This document shows positions 1 to 5,215 of a stretch of 5,215 bases of DNA, one piece after another (within the stretch, counting starts at the first letter, position 1; every line of letters starts with the position of its first letter). Under the pieces are notes generated by a model. The model saw only the letters and a list, made by a program, of their open reading frames with translations. It ran no database searches and was not told the DNA's origin. Source of the stretch: a bacterium (lineage in GTDB: Bacteria > Pseudomonadota > Gammaproteobacteria > Burkholderiales > Burkholderiaceae_C). Location: contig JAVBYK010000144.1 in assembly GCA_030824095.1 (NCBI GenBank), positions 1-5,215 of the forward strand, given 5' to 3'. The position numbers and the translations under genes are program-made.

Positions 1-471
1 CACATAGCTGCCAAGACCCGCGATGCGCTGCGACTCCAGCAACAGGCCTTCGCTTTCCTGAAGGTCTTTCTCCCGTTGCCGGAGCATTTCCACCGTGTTC
101 TGGAGCCCCCCCGCCAGGCGGCGTATCAGTCCAAAGAGCAACAAGGCTGTCACAGCGACAAACAGCCAGCCCTTCAGCATGCTGGCCATTGCGATAGAGC
201 GCACATCCTGAAACAGCAAGGTCACGGCCCGATCCGACAGCAATATCCACAGGCTTGCGAACAGGGCGTAGATCAACACAATTCGCAACGCAGCGCGAGT
301 ACCCTCGCCATAGCCTTCAGGCTCGGACCGATGGAAGTCTTCTGTAATCAATGCGACCTGCCAATCCAATGCGCCGCGAACAGCATGTTCCAGTAGCTGC
401 GCGCGGCTGGTGTTGATAGCCGGTGATTCTAGGACTGTGCATGCACGAACGCCACACCAAGAGAGCGGCAT
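1..471 (-). CDS. Membrane PAS-containing signalling protein, N-terminal part (partial)
   Basis: The minus-strand frame is open from the left edge to beyond 471 and reads as a typical bacterial signalling N-terminus. Counting from the ATG at 471-469 (157 codons visible), there is a short cytoplasmic segment, a first transmembrane helix at about 62-78 (LIYALFASLWILLSDRAV), a short periplasmic loop, a second helix at about 100-117 (KGWLFVAVTALLLFGLIRR), a coiled-coil linker at about 118-145 (QNTVEMLRQREKDLQESEGL) and the first residues of a PAS domain (ESQRIAGLGSYV). In proteobacteria this two-helix module usually precedes PAS domains and a GGDEF/EAL or histidine-kinase output; the output lies outside the window, so the final activity is unknown. 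The start is uncertain: ATG 501 is also in frame and neither has a clear Shine-Dalgarno. The gene is divergent from the histidine kinase. That the gene is real is much surer than its exact start or output type. Confidence 0.8.
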   Translation of the reverse strand, partial: MPLSWCGVRACTVLESPAINTSRAQLLEHAVRGALDWQVALITEDFHRSEPEGYGEGTRAALRIVLIYALFASLWILLSDRAVTLLFQDVRSIAMASMLKGWLFVAVTALLLFGLIRRLAGGLQNTVEMLRQREKDLQESEGLLLESQRIAGLGSYV

Positions 472-564
472 GCTGCTACGTATACTCACACTGACAGTCA
501 TTCCACAATGCAGTCTGCTTGAGGACCATGGCGCCCAGAAAGCGTAGATTACTCCGAGACCAGA
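472..564. promoter_or_regulatory. Divergent intergenic region, possible overlapping promoters
   Basis: This 93-nt gap separates the minus-strand PAS protein from the plus-strand kinase and should hold promoter elements for both. The palindrome GTATAC (480-485) gives a -10-like hexamer on each strand: TATACT (481-486, plus) and TATACG (484-479, minus). On the minus strand TTGTGG (508-503) lies 18 nt from TATACG. No good -35 accompanies the plus-strand TATACT. A second small dyad, TGAC-A-GTCA (492-500), sits between. If the minus-strand -10 is real and ATG 471 is the start, that mRNA would have almost no leader. These are weak consensus matches. Confidence 0.3.
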
Positions 565-3099
565 ATGGCATCTATCGTTGCTCCATGGCAATCTCTTACG
601 ACCCGGGTCACCCTGTCCATGCTGGCGCTCTTCCTGGCAAGCCTGTGGTCGTTGTCCTACTACGCCAGCCATATCCTGCACCAGGATATGGAGCGCACGC
701 TGGGTGAACAGCAGTTCTCCACGGTCTCGGTCATCGCCGCCAACGTCAACAACGCCCTCAGCGACCGATTGAACGCACTGGAAACGGCTGCGGCCATGAT
801 GACACCGTCCCTTCTGGACAACGCGCAGGCCACTCAGAATTTCCTGAATAGCCTGCCCTTGCTGCAAAACAATTTCAACGCCGGTGTGATTGCCTATCAA
901 AGAAATGGCGATGCGATTGCGGAGGCACCCCGCTCGGCAGGACGCGTCGGCACCAATTACATGGACATCGACACGATTGCCGCAGCACTTCAGGACGGGA
1001 AGTCCACTGTTGGCAGCCCCGTGCTTGGCAAGAAACTGATGGCGCCTGTGTTTGGCATGACAGTCCCGATCCGCGACGCGCAACACCGGGTAGTGGGCGC
1101 CCTATCGGGAGTGACCAATTTGGGAACGCCCAATTTCCTCGATCAAATCACACAAAACCGCTACAGCAAGACGGGCGGCTACATGCTGGTGGCACCCCAA
1201 CACCGGCTCATCGTCACGGCAACCGACAAAAGCCGCATCATGGAAGTGCTTTCCCCCGCCGGGACCAACGCACTGGTCGATCGATTCTTCCAGGGTTACG
1301 AAGGTTCCGGTGTCACCGTCAATGCCCTGGGCGTCGAAGTTCTGGCCTCTGCACGCAGCATTCCTCTGGGCAACTGGTACGTTGCAGCGGCGCTCCCCAC
1401 CGCAGAGGCATTTGCCCCCATCCACAATTTGCAGCAACGCATGTTGCTGGCAACCGCAGTCCTGACCATTCTGGCGGGCGCCCTGACGTGGTGGACACTC
1501 AGGCGGTATCTCACACCCTTAAGCGAAGCGGCAGGCAGGCTGGCGGTCATGTCCGCCTCACCACTTCCATTGGAGCCCCTTCCCATCACCCGCCAGGATG
1601 AAATCGGCCAGGTCATCGGTGGGTTCAACGGCCTGCTGGCGGCGTTGGCGCAGCGGGAAGACGCCTTGAAGCGCAACGAGCGGAAATTTCTGGATATTCT
1701 GGAAAATATCGAGGCCTACATCTACCTCAAGGACCTCAACGGTCGCTACCTGTTTGCCAATCGCACCATGCGCCGCAAGCGAGGTGTTGGCATGGAAGGA
1801 ATTGTGGGGTCCACAGATGAAGCGTTTTTTGACTCCAAAACGGTAGCGCAGTTGCATGCCAATGACCGGCAGGTTTTGGAGCATGGTATTACCTTGAAGA
1901 CCGATGAAACGGTCTTCAATCCCGCCACCGGCACCACAGCCATCTACCTCAGCGTGAAGCTGCCGTTGCGCAACGATGAGGGCGATATTTACGCGCTGTG
2001 CGGAATCTCCACCGACATCACCGAACGCAAGAAAATCGAGGAAGAAAGGCGCATCGCCGCCATTGCCTTCGAGTGCCAGGAAGGCATGCTGGTGCTGGAT
2101 GACCAGCTCAAGATTCTGCGGGTGAATCAGGCCTTCACCCAGATCACCGGTTACGCCCGCGAGGAAGTGGAAGGAAGCATCTCGATATTTGCCAGAGCGG
2201 ACCTGCACCCCTCCATGGCCTGGGAAACTGCGTGGCAGGAAGTCCAGCGCACCGGATCATGGCAAGGCGACCTGTGGCACACGCGCAAGAATGGTGAAGA
2301 CTATTTGTGTCGCACGACCATGACCGCCGTGCGCGATGAGAACGGAGAAATTTCCCACTTCGTGGGCAATTTCACGGATGCAACCGACCTGTATCTGCAG
2401 GAAAAGAAGCGTCTGCAACATGAAGCGGCTCACCGCAATAGCCTGGTGCGCGAGGTGCACCACCGCATCAAGAACAATCTGCAGGGCATCACCGGGTTGC
2501 TGCGTCAGTTTGCGGCGGCCCATCCAGAAACCCGCGAGCCCCTGGATCAGGCCATCAGCCAGGTCCACAGCGTGGCTGTGCTGCACGGCCTGCAGGGACG
2601 CAAATCCACCGACACGGTGCGCCTGTGCGAATTGACCAGCGCCATCGCCGGCAATGTTCAGGCCATGTGGCAAATACCGATCCATGTCGACATCCCGCCA
2701 CGGTGGGTTGCGGGCATCGTCGCCGAGAATGAGGCCGTACCCATGGCCCTGGTCATCAATGAGCTGATTGTCAACGCCGTCAAGCATGGAGGCAAGGCAC
2801 ATGGACACGTCCAGGTGCGACTGCGCAAAGGCGAGCGCCCCGAGGTGATTCTGGTGGCCATTGAAAACGCCGGCGAGTTACGCCCCGCCACGGACCCGAC
2901 ACCGGATCACCACATCGGCTTGCACCTGGTCAATTCATTGATGCCACGCCATGGCGTCACCCTGACCCGGGAACAAAGCAGCACAACGGTGATTACACAG
3001 CTGCAGGTCGAGCCTCCTGTCATCACACTGGAAACAATGGAAACCCATGACTCAGAACAATACAACGCCACTCCCTCACCTCTTGCTGGTCGACGATGA
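565..3099 (+). CDS. Membrane sensor histidine kinase, Cache-HAMP-PAS-PAS-HisKA_2-HATPase
   Basis: An 844-residue inner-membrane kinase expected to sense a periplasmic ligand and phosphorylate the adjacent ANTAR regulator. Transmembrane helix 1 lies at about 17-36. A periplasmic region of about 250 residues (38-290) resembles a double Cache sensor. Helix 2 is at about 293-311, HAMP at about 312-365 (with DEIGQVIGGFNGL), and PAS domains at about 373-487 (ending in the PAC-like ISTDITERKK) and 497-607. The HisKA_2 H-box is LVREVHHRIKNNLQGI, with H633 the likely phospho-acceptor. The ATPase domain has an N-box (N732, E733, N737 in ALVINELIVNAVKHG), a G1-like IENAG (766-770) and a G2-like HIGLHLV (783-789). 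G1 carries Glu767 where Asp is usual. ATG 565 is preceded only by a weak GAG; it places helix 1 close to the N-terminus, as expected. The last ~18 codons overlap the regulator gene and look unconserved. The ligand cannot be told from sequence. Confidence 0.93.
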   Translation: MASIVAPWQSLTTRVTLSMLALFLASLWSLSYYASHILHQDMERTLGEQQFSTVSVIAANVNNALSDRLNALETAAAMMTPSLLDNAQATQNFLNSLPLLQNNFNAGVIAYQRNGDAIAEAPRSAGRVGTNYMDIDTIAAALQDGKSTVGSPVLGKKLMAPVFGMTVPIRDAQHRVVGALSGVTNLGTPNFLDQITQNRYSKTGGYMLVAPQHRLIVTATDKSRIMEVLSPAGTNALVDRFFQGYEGSGVTVNALGVEVLASARSIPLGNWYVAAALPTAEAFAPIHNLQQRMLLATAVLTILAGALTWWTLRRYLTPLSEAAGRLAVMSASPLPLEPLPITRQDEIGQVIGGFNGLLAALAQREDALKRNERKFLDILENIEAYIYLKDLNGRYLFANRTMRRKRGVGMEGIVGSTDEAFFDSKTVAQLHANDRQVLEHGITLKTDETVFNPATGTTAIYLSVKLPLRNDEGDIYALCGISTDITERKKIEEERRIAAIAFECQEGMLVLDDQLKILRVNQAFTQITGYAREEVEGSISIFARADLHPSMAWETAWQEVQRTGSWQGDLWHTRKNGEDYLCRTTMTAVRDENGEISHFVGNFTDATDLYLQEKKRLQHEAAHRNSLVREVHHRIKNNLQGITGLLRQFAAAHPETREPLDQAISQVHSVAVLHGLQGRKSTDTVRLCELTSAIAGNVQAMWQIPIHVDIPPRWVAGIVAENEAVPMALVINELIVNAVKHGGKAHGHVQVRLRKGERPEVILVAIENAGELRPATDPTPDHHIGLHLVNSLMPRHGVTLTREQSSTTVITQLQVEPPVITLETMETHDSEQYNATPSPLAGRR

Positions 3100-3649
3100 C
3101 CGTCTGGTTCTGTCCACGCTGGCCCTGGGATTGCAGCAGGCCGGCTACCGCATCACCAGCGCGGAGTCTGCCGAGGAAGCAGAAGCCTTCCTGGCCGGGG
3201 GTGACCGTCCAGACATGGCCATTCTCGACATTCGTTTATCAGGCAGTAGCGGCCTGTACCTGGCCGAGCGGCTCCACCAACTGGATCGCATTCCCTTTGT
3301 GATCCTCAGCGCCTACAGTGACCAGCCCATGATTGACCAGGCAACCCAATTGGGCGCGCTGGGCTATTGGGTCAAGCCCATGGACATACCCAAGTTGGTT
3401 CCGGCTCTGGAGGCCGCACTCGCCCGGGCCAATGAACTGCAGGAATTGCGCGTATCCCGCCAGCAGCTGCAAGCGGCATTGGACGCGGAACGCAATATCA
3501 ATGTCGCAGTGGGCATCACGATGATGCAATTCCACCTCAAGCGCAACGACGCGTTCAACAAACTGCGCAATGCCGCACGCACGCAACGCTGCAAGCTGGT
3601 GGACCTGGCCAATGAAATTGTGCAGGCCGGTGAAGCGTTGAATTTGTGA
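3047..3649 (+). CDS. Response regulator with C-terminal ANTAR RNA-binding domain
   Basis: A 200-residue cytoplasmic regulator. The receiver domain (about 10-125) has the acidic cluster D16-D17-D18 (LLLVDDD), phospho-acceptor D61 (MAILDIRL), S88 at the Thr/Ser switch position (VILSAYSD), Y107 and K110-P111 (GYWVKP). A helical linker (about 126-147) leads into an ANTAR domain (about 136-195) with INVAVGITMM, then NDAFNKLRNAARTQ and LVDLANEIV, matching the family pattern A-x-G-x-x-M followed by AF-x-x-LR. ANTAR regulators (EutV, NasT/NasR, AmiR, PdtaR) bind paired RNA stem-loops and act as antiterminators. The Lys common after the ANTAR alanine is Val155 here. The start ATG lies inside the kinase gene with TGGA at 3038-3041 as a plausible ribosome site; translation is probably coupled. 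Kinases of the HisKA_2 type are the usual partners of ANTAR regulators, so cognate pairing is well supported. The RNA target is unknown. Confidence 0.93.
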   Translation: MTQNNTTPLPHLLLVDDDRLVLSTLALGLQQAGYRITSAESAEEAEAFLAGGDRPDMAILDIRLSGSSGLYLAERLHQLDRIPFVILSAYSDQPMIDQATQLGALGYWVKPMDIPKLVPALEAALARANELQELRVSRQQLQAALDAERNINVAVGITMMQFHLKRNDAFNKLRNAARTQRCKLVDLANEIVQAGEALNL

Positions 3650-3662
3650 CTTTTAAAATACA

Positions 3663-3682
3663 GGTTTGACGTAACGCAAACT
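3663..3682. repeat. Inverted repeat overlapping the -35 box
   Basis: GTTTG (3664-3668) and CAAAC (3677-3681) are perfect complements separated by 8 nt (ACGTAACG); one further G-T pair extends the stem by a base (3663/3682). The dyad covers the -35 hexamer and part of the spacer, so it could be an operator. It lies upstream of the predicted transcription start and so would form as RNA only in read-through transcripts. Confidence 0.4.
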
Positions 3683-3695
3683 ATCCTGCTATAAA
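3666..3695 (+). promoter_or_regulatory. Predicted sigma70 promoter for the diguanylate cyclase gene
   Basis: TTGACG (3666-3671) and TATAAA (3690-3695) are separated by 18 nt, each with five of six consensus bases. An A/T-rich block (TTTTAAAATA, 3651-3660) sits just upstream of the -35 box where an UP element would lie. Transcription would begin near 3700-3704, giving an untranslated leader of about 140 nt before GTG 3840. This is the best promoter-like match in the window, and it suggests that the downstream gene can be expressed separately from the kinase/regulator operon. No convincing terminator separates it from the regulator gene, so read-through may also contribute. Confidence 0.65.
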
Positions 3696-3710
3696 CAAAG
3701 CCCAACGCCT

Positions 3711-3742
3711 GACTTGGTGGTCCCCGCCCCTGACCCCAAGTT
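3711..3742 (+). repeat. Stem-loop 1 in leader
   Basis: CTTGG (3713-3717), one unpaired T, then GGTC (3719-3722) pair with GACC (3732-3735) and CCAAG (3736-3740), giving nine Watson-Crick pairs around a 9-nt C-rich loop. A3712-T3741 and a G-T pair extend the base. This is the strongest hairpin of the leader. It is followed by TGTTGAGG, not by a T-run, so it is not a standard intrinsic terminator. Confidence 0.5.
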
Positions 3743-3744
3743 GT

Positions 3745-3765
3745 TGAGGCCCTGAACACGCCTCG
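3745..3765 (+). repeat. Stem-loop 2 in leader
   Basis: GAGGC (3746-3750) pairs perfectly with GCCTC (3760-3764) around the 9-nt loop CCTGAACAC, with a T-G pair at the base. It lies only two bases after stem-loop 1, so the two form a tandem pair with equal loop sizes, reminiscent in layout, though not in loop sequence, of the paired hairpins bound by ANTAR proteins. Confidence 0.45.
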
Positions 3766-3781
3766 TTAGCCAGATCGGTAC

Positions 3782-3796
3782 GTCCACCCTGTGGAC
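3782..3796 (+). repeat. Stem-loop 3 in leader
   Basis: GTCCAC (3782-3787) and GTGGAC (3791-3796) are perfect complements around a 3-nt CCT loop. The 3' arm plus the following CCAA can instead pair with the 5' arm of stem-loop 1. Confidence 0.45.
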
Positions 3797-3809
3797 CCAA
3801 ACGCGCGTG

Positions 3810-3824
3810 TTCAAACTGTTTGAA
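3810..3824. repeat. Perfect 15-nt dyad TTCAAAC-T-GTTTGAA
   Basis: Two 7-nt arms flank a single central T, a geometry typical of a dimeric DNA-binding protein site; the 1-nt centre is too tight for a full RNA hairpin. It lies 15 nt before GTG 3840 and about 110 nt after the predicted transcription start. Its half-site GTTTGA recurs at 3664-3669 in the dyad over the -35 box. If translation started at the alternative GTG 3807 it would be coding. Confidence 0.45.
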
Positions 3825-3839
3825 ATAGTTCATTTCTAC

Positions 3840-5215
3840 GTGACAAGGCGGCTGCTGGACGTCAATATTGGCGTGCGCCTCTTTGCGCTCATGGCACTGG
3901 CGGCATCCGTATCGCTTTTGCTCGCGGCGGCCGGCATTTTTGGGTTGGCGGCATCCAAGGAAAGCCTACGATCCGTATACGAAGATCGCATGCTGCCACT
4001 GCAGCAGCTGGCGGACATTGCACGCCTGATGCTGATCAATCGCACCTTGCTGCAAACGGCCCTGAGCGACGTCCGCATCCACACCCACAGCACCGGGTCC
4101 TCTGAACTCACGCTGAACCAGGAGCTGGCGCGGAGCACGGCCCATGCGATTGAGGACAACATCGCAAAAATCGACACGCAGTGGCAACAGTACGCAGCAT
4201 ACCCCCACCCTCCCGAACACCTTGAACTGGCCAACCGCTTCACCCTTAGCCGCGGCACTTATATTCAGGAAGCACTGAAGCCCGCCGCAGCCGCGCTGCG
4301 CTCGGGCCACTACGAACAGACCAAGGAACTGGCAGCCAAGGCGCAAGCGCTCTACCACCGCGCCATACCCGACCTCCAGACCCTGAACCAGGTGCAACTG
4401 GAGACCGCCCGCGACACCTACACCGGCGGTGTCCGCCGCTACGAGAACACACGCCTCATGGCCCTGGTTGCGCTGGGGTTGGCGATGGCCTTCATGACCT
4501 GGCTGGGCCTGATGCTGACCACATCCATCATCAACCCGCTCAAGCAGGTCATCGCTGTCTTCAGACGCATCTCCAATGGCCAGTACGACTCCGATATCCG
4601 CACTGCCGGCAAGGACGAAATCAGCAAGGTCATGCGCGCACTTGGCGACATGCAGACCAAGCTGGGGCTGGATGAACAGGCCATCCACCAACTGGCCTTC
4701 TATGACCCACTGACCAATCTGCCCAATCGGCGCCTGCTGCGCGACCGCTTGCAGCGCGCCCTATCGGCCAGCGCGCGCAACCACCTGGTGGGCGCGGTGA
4801 TGATGATCGACCTAGACAACTTCAAGCGGATCAACGACACGCGCGGACATGACATGGGCGACCGGTTGCTGGCCGATGTTGCCCTGCGCATCCAGAGCAA
4901 TGTCCGCCAGGCCGACACAGTGGCGCGCCTGGGCGGTGACGAGTTCATCATCGTTCTGGTCGATCTGAGCCCGGACGCGGTGCAGGCGGCCGTGCTGGCA
5001 GAAAGTGTGGGCGAGAAAGTTTTGACCGCTATCAATCAGCCCTATGTGCTGGAAAACCAGACCCACTATAGCTCGGCCAGCATGGGCCTGTGCCTGTTCG
5101 AAGGCCAGGATGTCGGCATCGACGATCTGCTCAAGCGCGCCGACATGTCCATGTACCAGGCCAAGGGCAGCGGACGCAATGCGCTGCGCTTCTATGATCC
5201 ACAAATCCAGGCCTC
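3840..5215 (+). CDS. Membrane diguanylate cyclase (4HB sensor-HAMP-GGDEF, probably GGDEF-EAL), 5' part
   Basis: The frame is open to the right edge (458 codons visible). Counting from GTG 3840: transmembrane helix 1 at about 14-38; a helical periplasmic region (39-205) opening with SVYEDRMLPLQQLADI, typical of the four-helix-bundle MCP/Tar-type sensor; helix 2 at about 206-231; HAMP at about 232-278 (NPLKQV to DEISKVMRALGDMQ); then a GGDEF domain starting at YDPLTNLPNR. Catalytic features are intact: D324 in MIDLDNFKRIND, GGDEF at 365-369, and the inhibitory-site RxxD (R356-D359) five residues before it. It should make c-di-GMP from two GTP with product inhibition. The stretch MSMYQAKGSGRNALRFYDP at the domain end is the usual junction to an EAL phosphodiesterase, so a bifunctional protein is likely but not visible. 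The start is uncertain: GTG 3807 is in frame and has GGA 11 nt upstream; GTG 3840 has no clear ribosome site but keeps the A/T-rich dyad untranslated. Confidence 0.9.
   Translation, partial: MTRRLLDVNIGVRLFALMALAASVSLLLAAAGIFGLAASKESLRSVYEDRMLPLQQLADIARLMLINRTLLQTALSDVRIHTHSTGSSELTLNQELARSTAHAIEDNIAKIDTQWQQYAAYPHPPEHLELANRFTLSRGTYIQEALKPAAAALRSGHYEQTKELAAKAQALYHRAIPDLQTLNQVQLETARDTYTGGVRRYENTRLMALVALGLAMAFMTWLGLMLTTSIINPLKQVIAVFRRISNGQYDSDIRTAGKDEISKVMRALGDMQTKLGLDEQAIHQLAFYDPLTNLPNRRLLRDRLQRALSASARNHLVGAVMMIDLDNFKRINDTRGHDMGDRLLADVALRIQSNVRQADTVARLGGDEFIIVLVDLSPDAVQAAVLAESVGEKVLTAINQPYVLENQTHYSSASMGLCLFEGQDVGIDDLLKRADMSMYQAKGSGRNALRFYDPQIQA

Larger units (their letters stand above)
3702..3839 (+). 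promoter_or_regulatory. Structured 5' leader of the diguanylate cyclase gene
   Basis: Between the predicted transcription start and GTG 3840 there are about 140 nt with several inverted repeats: stem-loop 1 (3711-3742), stem-loop 2 (3745-3765), stem-loop 3 (3782-3796) and a perfect dyad (3810-3824). The 5' arm of stem-loop 1 can alternatively pair with the 3' arm of stem-loop 3 (TTGG 3714-3717 with CCAA 3797-3800, and GTCC 3720-3723 with GGAC 3793-3796), which would exclude both hairpins. That is the kind of mutually exclusive folding used by attenuators and riboswitches. No U-tract follows any hairpin, and the AxxGxx hexaloops of known ANTAR targets are not seen. It does not match the GEMM c-di-GMP riboswitch core as I know it. 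No small ORF of note is seen here. Confidence 0.4.

Noticed and set aside
76..396. Plus-strand 106-codon open frame
   Set aside because: It is antisense to the clearly recognisable membrane/PAS protein on the minus strand; its translation is rich in Gln/His and shows no domain-like pattern.
437..446. Perfect 10-nt palindrome GTGCATGCAC, with a second GCATGC at 468-473
   Set aside because: The first lies within the likely coding start of the minus-strand gene and the shared 6-mer is short; without a known binding protein or further copies it may be chance.
1558..2208. Minus-strand 216-codon open frame inside the kinase gene
   Set aside because: It lies opposite the HAMP/PAS coding region; long antisense frames are expected in GC-rich genes and no domain is recognisable.
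3650..3742. Intrinsic terminator after the regulator gene
   Set aside because: No hairpin in this stretch is followed by a run of T; the TTTT at 3651-3654 is not preceded by a GC-rich stem.
3711..3765. Canonical ANTAR antitermination target (two stems with AxxGxx hexaloops)
   Set aside because: Tandem hairpins exist, but both loops are 9 nt (CCCGCCCCT and CCTGAACAC) and do not have A at loop position 1 and G at position 4.
3702..3839. c-di-GMP riboswitch upstream of the GGDEF gene
   Set aside because: I could not find the conserved GEMM-I core bases or its characteristic tetraloop/receptor arrangement; the stems present do not match.
3966..4691. Minus-strand 241-codon open frame opposite the diguanylate cyclase gene
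   Set aside because: The plus strand here encodes a convincing four-helix sensor, transmembrane helix and HAMP; the antisense product looks like a shadow.

Overview
The window looks like a stretch of chromosome from a GC-rich betaproteobacterium, probably Comamonadaceae (Rhodoferax/Polaromonas-like). This is an inference from the codon choice (strong G/C at third positions) and the general look of the long multi-domain signalling proteins; no marker gene is present to prove it. Everything that can be recognised is signal transduction. No RNA genes, insertion sequences, CRISPR arrays or metabolic genes were seen.

Layout: (1) Positions 1-471, minus strand, hold the 5' part of a membrane signalling protein (two transmembrane helices, a coiled coil, then the start of a PAS domain) that runs off the left edge. 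(2) Positions 472-564 form a short divergent intergenic region. (3) Positions 565-3099, plus strand, encode an 844-residue sensor histidine kinase: Cache-like periplasmic sensor, HAMP, two PAS domains, and a HisKA_2-type phosphotransfer plus ATPase module. (4) Positions 3047-3649, plus strand, overlapping the kinase gene by 53 nt, encode a 200-residue response regulator with a receiver domain and a C-terminal ANTAR RNA-binding domain. (5) Positions 3650-3839 are intergenic. They hold a good sigma70-type promoter, then a leader of about 140 nt rich in inverted repeats. (6) From 3840 to the right edge, plus strand, lies the 5' part of a membrane diguanylate cyclase: four-helix-bundle sensor, HAMP and GGDEF with intact active site and inhibitory site. 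It probably continues into an EAL domain beyond the window.

How they may work together: the kinase and ANTAR regulator form a classic cognate pair (the EutW/EutV and PdtaS/PdtaR arrangement), in which phosphorylation lets the ANTAR protein bind paired RNA hairpins and prevent transcription termination. The next gene downstream has its own promoter and a structured leader and encodes a c-di-GMP synthase. The most interesting hypothesis is therefore RNA-level control of c-di-GMP production by this two-component system. The leader does not show the canonical ANTAR hexaloops (A at loop position 1, G at position 4) or a clear U-tract terminator, so the link is not demonstrated.
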